Source: CAHJWO01 sp964245885
GTDB lineage: Bacteria; Verrucomicrobiota; Verrucomicrobiia; Chthoniobacterales; SZAS-18
Reading direction: 5' to 3'
DNA: 6,761 nucleotides
Assembly: GCA_964245885.1 (NCBI GenBank)
Contig: CAXTOX010000176.1
Span: 1-6,761, forward strand
Of the stretch, positions 1 to 5,709 are shown in pieces. The notes beneath the pieces are model-generated. The model was not told the origin of the DNA. It searched no databases and saw only the letters and a list, made by a program, of their open reading frames with translations. Position 1 is the first letter of the stretch. Each line of letters begins with the position of its first letter. The translations under genes were made by a program, and so were the position numbers.

Positions 1-51
1 GCCCATGGTGAACCCTTCCCACTACATACACGAAACAATCCGCTTACCTAC

Positions 52-1959
<1,908 letters not shown>

Positions 1960-2069
1960 CGTGCGAGCGTGGAAAACGCACCAATCTTGGAAAATGGGCC
2001 GCGGTTACGCAATCGCCAAATGGCAACCTTGCAACAACGGCTGGATTGCTCGGACCTGCTCGCGAGGCG

Positions 2070-2098
2070 TTGTTCTGCCCGCACCTCCATGTTAGACT
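2070..2098 (+). promoter_or_regulatory. Predicted promoter for the DUF433 accessory operon
   Basis: A TTGTTC -35-like hexamer (2070-2075), a 17-base spacer and a TAGACT -10-like hexamer (2093-2098) lie in the recQ/DUF433 intergenic region. Spacing is optimal for a housekeeping sigma factor. The 36 bases from 2070 match the segment starting at 3093 at 28 positions, including much of the spacer, which raises confidence that both are real promoters. Transcription would start near 2105 and give a leader of about 60 bases before the DUF433 ATG. No matching recQ promoter of similar quality was found on the opposite strand. Confidence 0.55.
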
Positions 2099-2163
2099 CA
2101 CGGCTAACGCGAGACCCTTCTACGCTGATATACCAGGGACATGCTGAGCCACATGCAAGACCA

Positions 2164-2400
2164 ATGAATCACAGAGAACACATCACTCTTGATTCGGGTA
2201 TCCGCAGCGGCAAGCCTTGCATCAAGGGGACACGCATCGCTGTGGCCGACATCTTCGATTATTCGGGCGGCGGGATGACCATCCCCGAAGTGCTGGACGA
2301 TTTTTCAGACCTGACAGCGCAGGATATCCAAGCGTGCTTTGCATTTGCGGCGGACCGTGATCGACGTTTAAGCGTCCTGCCGCATGCAGATGCTTTTTGA
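2164..2400 (+). CDS. DUF433-family antitoxin-like protein
   Basis: This 78-aa protein has the hallmarks of the DUF433 family: the N-terminal SGIRSGKPCIKGTRIAV segment (residues 11-27), then a helical part with GGMTIPEVLDDFSDLTAQDI (36-55) and a final AFAADRDRRL helix (60-69). The domain is full length. DUF433 proteins are small winged-helix-like DNA binders, commonly encoded just upstream of a DUF5615 PIN-like nuclease and thought to act as its antitoxin and operon repressor. Here the next overlapping frame does start as a DUF5615 protein but is broken (2384-2524), so the antitoxin appears to have lost its toxin. The ATG at 2164 begins right before the conserved domain; the long open frame upstream of it is only the antisense of recQ. 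The last 17 bases overlap the toxin remnant. Base composition looks less GC-rich than the flanking conserved genes, suggesting acquired DNA. The family call is strong; the antitoxin role is inferred. Confidence 0.88.
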   Translation: MNHREHITLDSGIRSGKPCIKGTRIAVADIFDYSGGGMTIPEVLDDFSDLTAQDIQACFAFAADRDRRLSVLPHADAF

Positions 2401-2524
2401 CGAAAATCTTTCGCCGAAGCTGCCACGCCTGTTGGCGGCCCTGTTTTCATGCCGACTCCTGGTATCCCGCTCGACGAGATTTTTGCGGCAGCGAACAGCC
2501 TGCGCTCTGCAGGGCTCATTGTAG
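2384..2524 (+). pseudogene. Truncated DUF5615 (PIN-like) toxin remnant
   Basis: This 46-codon frame starts with MQMLFDENLSPKLPRLL, the typical N-terminus of DUF5615 PIN-like toxins, including the first acidic pair of the nuclease (D6, E7). Similarity ends after LLAALF at about residue 21 (base 2446). The rest (SCRLLVSRSTRF onward) is simply the out-of-frame reading of the following nucleotidyltransferase gene and stops at 2522-2524. A full DUF5615 protein has roughly 100-120 residues, so most of the fold and the later acidic residues are missing and no nuclease activity is expected. Its ATG overlaps the end of the DUF433 gene by 17 bases (or 11, if the second ATG at 2390 is used), the arrangement usual for these pairs. 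The frame may still be translated and may carry ribosomes to the nucleotidyltransferase start at 2449. The family recognition is from motif memory, not a search. Confidence 0.75.
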
Positions 2525-2949
2525 AATATTCTCTCGGTGGCGCGCTGGCCGCGATAAAGTACACCGAGCCGTTCACGACTTATGATGCCGACATTTTCTT
2601 CATCCCGGCTGACCGTGGTCTGACGGCGGGCATCCCCTCGATCTATTCGCATCTGCAATCTCTCGGCCACTCGATTGACCGTGAGCATGTGCTTGTCCGG
2701 GGGTTTCCCGTCCAGTGGCTGGCGGCGGATGCGCTCACCGAAGAGGCCGTCCGCGATGCTTTGCCGATTGTATTTGAAGGCATACAAGGTCGTACTTTCC
2801 GGATCGAGCACCTGATCGCCATCGCGGCTAGCGTGGGGCGGAGGAAAGACCTCGCGAGAATCGAGCAATTTCTCCAGCAATCCGAGCTTGATCGTCCACT
2901 GCTCGATGAGATTCTCTCCCGTCACCACTTAAGACTTCCGACACCATGA
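2449..2949 (+). CDS. Nucleotidyltransferase-fold protein (AbiEii/MNT-like), putative toxin or defence component
   Basis: This 166-aa cytoplasmic protein has a minimal-nucleotidyltransferase signature: the GG pair in YSLGGALAAI (residues 27-36), then EPFTTYDADIFF (40-51) with the metal-binding D46-x-D48. Further on are the strand GFPVQWLAA (85-93) and IEHLIAIAASVGRRKDLARI (119-138), whose EHL and R-x-KD pattern is typical of AbiEii-like nucleotidyltransferases. At the place where a third acidic residue is often found, the strand reads V-Q-W (Q89), so catalysis is uncertain. Related genes, as I recall, often sit before a small helical protein, as here (ATGA overlap at 2946-2949). The ATG at 2449 is the only candidate start in this frame after the DUF433 stop and has no Shine-Dalgarno; translation may depend on coupling to the upstream frames. 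The start abuts the point where the DUF5615 remnant loses its homology. The fold call is fairly firm. The substrate and a toxin role are inference. Confidence 0.8.
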   Translation: MPTPGIPLDEIFAAANSLRSAGLIVEYSLGGALAAIKYTEPFTTYDADIFFIPADRGLTAGIPSIYSHLQSLGHSIDREHVLVRGFPVQWLAADALTEEAVRDALPIVFEGIQGRTFRIEHLIAIAASVGRRKDLARIEQFLQQSELDRPLLDEILSRHHLRLPTP

Positions 2950-3092
2950 CCACCGAAATGCGCAAGACCCTTGCCCGTCTGCCCTACGAAGAAAAGCTGA
3001 GGCGCGTGGCCGAGTTGATTGAGTTTTCGCGCCAGTTCAAAGCCGCGAAGGCCTCGTCGCCGCGTCCGTTGCGTCCAGTGAAGCCAGCGTGA
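2946..3092 (+). CDS. Small helical protein coupled to the nucleotidyltransferase
   Basis: This 48-aa product contains an amphipathic, charged helical core, RKTLARLPYEEKLRRVAELI (residues 6-25), followed by FSRQFKAAK and a basic, proline-rich tail ending PLRPVKPA. Its ATG overlaps the stop of the nucleotidyltransferase gene as ATGA, so the two are almost certainly co-translated and probably made in matched amounts. The pattern LPxEEKLRxVxxL recurs, in my recollection, in small proteins encoded beside nucleotidyltransferase genes of this kind, which suggests a dedicated partner, possibly an inhibitor or antitoxin. There is no signal peptide or membrane segment. The stop TGA directly abuts the predicted -35 of the S41 protease promoter. 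That it is a real gene is well supported by the coupling and composition; its function is unknown. Confidence 0.72.
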   Translation: MTTEMRKTLARLPYEEKLRRVAELIEFSRQFKAAKASSPRPLRPVKPA

Positions 3093-3121
3093 TTGTTTTC
3101 CCCGCACCCCCATGCTAGGCT
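3093..3121 (+). promoter_or_regulatory. Predicted promoter of the S41 protease gene
   Basis: A TTGTTT -35-like hexamer (3093-3098) is followed by a 17-base spacer and TAGGCT (3116-3121). It starts at the base after the stop codon of the 48-aa gene and ends 10 bases before the protease ATG at 3132, so a normal start point about 7 bases past the -10 would give a leader of only a few bases. The segment is closely similar to the promoter at 2070-2098 (28 of 36 bases, including the spacer core cccgcac.ccatg). Confidence 0.6.
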
Positions 3122-3131
3122 CGCAGCCAGC

Positions 3132-4508
3132 ATGAACCTTTCCCTGCGCTTTCGCGCGGCGCTCGGGCTGGCGCTCCTCGGCGGCACGCCGTTTCTGTCC
3201 CTTTGCGCGCAGCAGCCGGACAACCCGCCGCCCGCGGCCACCGGACTCAACACCTCCGAGCTGCCCCCGGCCAGCCTCGCCGTGGACCCGGCCAAGGACA
3301 CGAGCGTCTACGGCTGCCTGACGATCTTCACCCGCGTCCTCCAGTTGGTCCGCCAGGACTACGTGGACGAGGACAAGGTCGATTTCCGCACGCTCACCTA
3401 CAACGCCCTGCGCGGGATGCTCTCGGGGCTCGATCCGCACAGCCAGTTCATGGAGCCGGACAGCTTCAAGGACATGCAGGACGACACCCGCAGCCGCTAC
3501 GACGGCCTCGGGTTGGTCGTCTCGGCCAAGGACGGCGTCCTGATCGTCGTCTCCGCGATGGAAGACACCCCGGCGGCCAAGGCCGGGTTCGTCGGCGGCG
3601 ACCAGATCCTCAAAATTAATGGTGCCACCACCGAGAAGATGCAGCTTTCCGACGCAATGGCCGCGCTCAAGGGGCGTCCGGGCGATCCCGTCACGCTCCA
3701 GATCCTGCGTCCGTCGAGCAAGGAGGTGCGCGACATCCAACTCGTGCGCACCGAGATCAAGGTCGAGAGCGTCAAGGACACCCATCTCATCGACCCGGCG
3801 CTGACGGGCGATTACAAGGTCGGCTACGTGCGCATCATCCAGTTCAACGAGCCGACCTCCGACGAACTCACCAAGCGCATCGACGAACTCCAGAAGCAGG
3901 GCATGGAGGCCCTCGTGCTCGATTTAAGGAATAATCCCGGCGGCCTGCTCAACAGCGCCGTGGACGTGTGCGGGCAATTCCTGCCGCCGCGCACGATGGT
4001 CGTCTACACCGAGGGGCGCACGCCCTCGACGCGCCGCGAGTACACGACGCCGCCCACGTCCAAGCCGCGCGGGGACTTCCCGGTGGCGGTGCTCGTTAAC
4101 GGCGGCAGCGCCAGCGGCGCGGAGATCGTCGCGGGGGCGCTCAAAGACCTCAACCGCGCGATCCTCGTGGGGGAGACGACCTTCGGCAAAGGCAGCGTGC
4201 AGAGCGTCATCTCACTGCCGGACGGCTCGGCGGTGCGGCTGACGACGGCGAAATACTACACCCCGAGCAAGCAGGTCATCCATCAGCATGGCGTCACGCC
4301 GACGATCCGGGCAACGCTGACCTCCGAACAGGAGCGCGCTCTCAACGCTAAGCGCAACAACGCCGAGCAGTCGACCGGCGACGGCGCGAAGCGCGACTAC
4401 GGCGACGCCACCGACTCCCAACTCGAACGCGCCCTCGACGCGCTCAAGGGCATGATGATCTACAAGCAGCAGGTTGCCTCGCGCAAGGACGGCGAGAAAC
4501 GCTCTTGA
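3132..4508 (+). CDS. S41-family C-terminal processing protease (CtpA/Prc type), exported
   Basis: This 458-aa serine endopeptidase is expected to act outside the inner membrane, trimming or degrading envelope proteins from their C-termini. An N-terminal Sec signal (MNLSLRFRAALGLALLGG, then hydrophobic to about 24) is followed by a likely cleavage after L-C-A (26); it is not a good lipobox. The helical region TRVLQLVRQDYVDE...SGLDPHSQFM (67-107) is typical of Ctp proteases. A PDZ domain starts at YDGLGLVV (123-130) and runs to about 205. The catalytic core has LVLDLRNNPGGLL (261-273), NGGSASGAEI with nucleophile S328, and ETTFGKGSVQ with general base K353, 25 residues later, plus Q357. The dyad is intact. 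I prefer ATG 3132 over TTG 3093 because it begins the signal peptide and because the TTG lies in the predicted -35. The C-terminal tail (about 396-458) is charged and probably helical. No Shine-Dalgarno is visible. Confidence 0.95.
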   Translation: MNLSLRFRAALGLALLGGTPFLSLCAQQPDNPPPAATGLNTSELPPASLAVDPAKDTSVYGCLTIFTRVLQLVRQDYVDEDKVDFRTLTYNALRGMLSGLDPHSQFMEPDSFKDMQDDTRSRYDGLGLVVSAKDGVLIVVSAMEDTPAAKAGFVGGDQILKINGATTEKMQLSDAMAALKGRPGDPVTLQILRPSSKEVRDIQLVRTEIKVESVKDTHLIDPALTGDYKVGYVRIIQFNEPTSDELTKRIDELQKQGMEALVLDLRNNPGGLLNSAVDVCGQFLPPRTMVVYTEGRTPSTRREYTTPPTSKPRGDFPVAVLVNGGSASGAEIVAGALKDLNRAILVGETTFGKGSVQSVISLPDGSAVRLTTAKYYTPSKQVIHQHGVTPTIRATLTSEQERALNAKRNNAEQSTGDGAKRDYGDATDSQLERALDALKGMMIYKQQVASRKDGEKRS

Positions 4509-4510
4509 AT

Positions 4511-4567
4511 TTGGAGTGCGGTGGCACGACACCGCTTTCTCCAAGGCGACACGTCGCCCCGTCTTGG
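4511..4567. repeat. REP-like double-hairpin element
   Basis: The 83-base gap between the protease and tsaD holds two imperfect palindromes. The first pairs TTGGAG (4511-4516) with CTCCAA (4539-4544) and GCGGTG (4518-4523) with CACCGC (4530-4535) around the loop gcacga. The second pairs CCAA (4541-4544) with TTGG (4564-4567) and GGCGAC (4545-4550) with GTCGCC (4553-4558). They share CCAA at 4541-4544, so the full stems exclude each other. I recall similar GGAGTGCGG...CCGC palindromes scattered between genes in Verrucomicrobiota; this window has only one copy. No U-tract follows, so it is not a classical intrinsic terminator, though it could stabilise the protease mRNA 3' end. Confidence 0.6.
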
Positions 4568-4591
4568 CCTTTGGCCGAGTAGATTCAAATC

Positions 4592-5656
4592 ATGCCATCG
4601 TCTGATCGCCCGCTGATCCTCGCCATCGAAACGTCCTGCGACGAGACGGCGGTGGCTGTCCTGCGCGGACGCGACGAACTGCTCGCCAGCGAGGTCGCTT
4701 CGCAGATCGACCTCCACCAGGCTTACGGCGGCGTGGTGCCGGAAGCCGCCTCGCGCCAGCACCTCGCCGCACTGCCCCTCTTGCTGCCGCACACGCTCTG
4801 TAGGGCCGGGGTGACGCTGGCCGACGTGGACGCCTTCGCCGCCACGTCGGGGCCGGGGCTGGCGAGTTCGCTGATGATCGGTGCGGCGACCGCCAAGGGC
4901 CTCGCGCTCGGGGCCGGCAAGCCCTACCTCGGCGTCAACCACCTCGAAGGCCATCTGCTCTCGCCGTTCTTCGGGGTGGGGAATGAGGTCGCTCCGGCCG
5001 CGGGCCTCGTGGTCAGCGGCGGGCACACCTTGTTGGTGGACGTGGCCGAATTCCGCCAGTACCGGCGGCTGGGCGGCACGCTCGACGACGCGGCGGGCGA
5101 GGCGTTCGACAAGGTGGGCAAGCTCCTGGGCCTGCCGTACCCCGGCGGCCCGCAGATCGACCGGCTGGCGCGCGACGGCGATCCGGCGCGCTTCGACCTA
5201 CCGCGTTCCATGCTGGGCAGCGGAGATTTTTCCTTCAGTTTCAGCGGGCTGAAGACTGCCGTGCGCTACCTCTTGCCGCGCATCGGTCTGGAACCGGGCG
5301 GGGCGGGGGAGGGAGATGCACAATTGCTCGCCGATCTGTGCGCGTCATTTCAACGGGCGGTCGTGGACGTGCTGGTGAGCAAGACGATCCTCGCCGCCCG
5401 CGCGTCCGGCCGGCAGCGGGTGGCCGTCAGCGGCGGGGTGAGCATGAACACGCTGCTGCGAGCCGAGTTTGCCCGGGTTTGCGAACGGGAAGGCCTCGAA
5501 CTCCTCGTGTCCGCGCCTGCTCTTTGCACCGACAACGCCGCGATGATCGCCGCCGTCGCCGCGCTGGCGTTTGAAGCCGGGGCGGTCACGCCGGTCAGCG
5601 AGGAGATCCATCCCAACCTGGCGCTGACGTTCGCCGCACCAACGTTGTCTCAATGA
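4592..5656 (+). CDS. tsaD: tRNA N6-adenosine threonylcarbamoyltransferase TsaD
   Basis: TsaD transfers the threonylcarbamoyl group from threonylcarbamoyl-AMP to A37 of tRNAs reading ANN codons (t6A), in the cytoplasm, working with TsaB and TsaE; TsaC makes the intermediate. The 354-aa protein has the usual length and all family motifs: AIETSCDETAVAV (residues 11-23), YGGVVPEAASRQH (45-57), TSGPGLASSLMIG (85-97), the metal-binding H117-x3-H121 in VNHLEGHLLSP, SGGHT (142-146), DDAAGEAFDKVGKLLGLPYPGGPQID (165-190), FSFSGLKTAV (215-224), SGGVSMN (280-286) and CTDNAAMI (312-319) with metal ligand D314. Nothing required for activity is missing. The ATG at 4592 lies eight codons before the first conserved strand; no Shine-Dalgarno is visible. 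A TAGATT (4580-4585) lies just upstream but has no well-placed -35. tsaB, tsaE and tsaC are not in the window, so it stands alone here. Confidence 0.97.
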   Translation: MPSSDRPLILAIETSCDETAVAVLRGRDELLASEVASQIDLHQAYGGVVPEAASRQHLAALPLLLPHTLCRAGVTLADVDAFAATSGPGLASSLMIGAATAKGLALGAGKPYLGVNHLEGHLLSPFFGVGNEVAPAAGLVVSGGHTLLVDVAEFRQYRRLGGTLDDAAGEAFDKVGKLLGLPYPGGPQIDRLARDGDPARFDLPRSMLGSGDFSFSFSGLKTAVRYLLPRIGLEPGGAGEGDAQLLADLCASFQRAVVDVLVSKTILAARASGRQRVAVSGGVSMNTLLRAEFARVCEREGLELLVSAPALCTDNAAMIAAVAALAFEAGAVTPVSEEIHPNLALTFAAPTLSQ

Positions 5657-5669
5657 GCAAGAATTCATT

Positions 5670-5699
5670 TTGACAAACAAAGTTAGGCTAGGCTAACTT
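5670..5699 (+). promoter_or_regulatory. Predicted promoter of mntH
   Basis: A perfect TTGACA -35 (5670-5675) is followed by an 18-base spacer and TAACTT (5694-5699). The -10 ends 10 bases before the mntH ATG, the same distance as at the S41 protease, which would leave a leader of only a few bases. The spacer and -10 are covered by the inverted repeat at 5674-5705, so a protein bound there would block RNA polymerase. Confidence 0.5.
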
Positions 5700-5705
5700 T
5701 GTTTG
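5674..5705. promoter_or_regulatory. Predicted DtxR/MntR-family metal-repressor operator
   Basis: CAAACAAAGTTAG (5674-5686) is perfectly repeated in inverted form as CTAACTTTGTTTG (5693-5705) around gctagg. It is the only such long perfect palindrome I saw in the window and sits directly before an Nramp metal importer. Bases 5683-5701 agree at 15 of 19 positions with the IdeR box as I remember it (TTAGGTTAGGCTAACCTAA), though that match is centred about 2.5 bases from the repeat axis; by symmetry a second match lies on the other strand, so two overlapping dimers could bind. A Mn- or Fe-loaded DtxR, IdeR or MntR relative repressing mntH is the natural reading. It could alternatively fold as a terminator hairpin for tsaD. 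Confidence 0.65.
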
Positions 5706-5709
5706 CTCC

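Noticed and set aside
1..51. Possible next minus-strand gene starting at ATG 6-4 after GGGAAGGG
   Set aside because: Only two codons are inside the window, so it cannot be supported as a gene; the spacing would suit a gene following recQ.
1960..2069. recQ promoter on the minus strand
   Set aside because: Only weak combinations such as TTGGCG-N17-CATTTT were found, not good enough to call.
2368..2928. 186-aa minus-strand frame opposite the accessory block
   Set aside because: It covers the nucleotidyltransferase gene antisense; the plus frame carries the GG...DxD motifs and a coupled partner.
3093..3131. TTG start giving 13 extra residues on the S41 protease
   Set aside because: The extra residues precede a textbook signal peptide and the TTG coincides with the predicted -35 hexamer.
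2922..3785. 287-aa minus-strand frame opposite the S41 protease
   Set aside because: Antisense shadow of a strongly conserved protease, composition driven by GC-rich codons.
5674..5705. Palindrome as an intrinsic terminator of tsaD
   Set aside because: No U-tract follows, the stem is not GC-rich, and it overlaps a TTGACA promoter before a metal transporter, so an operator explains it better.
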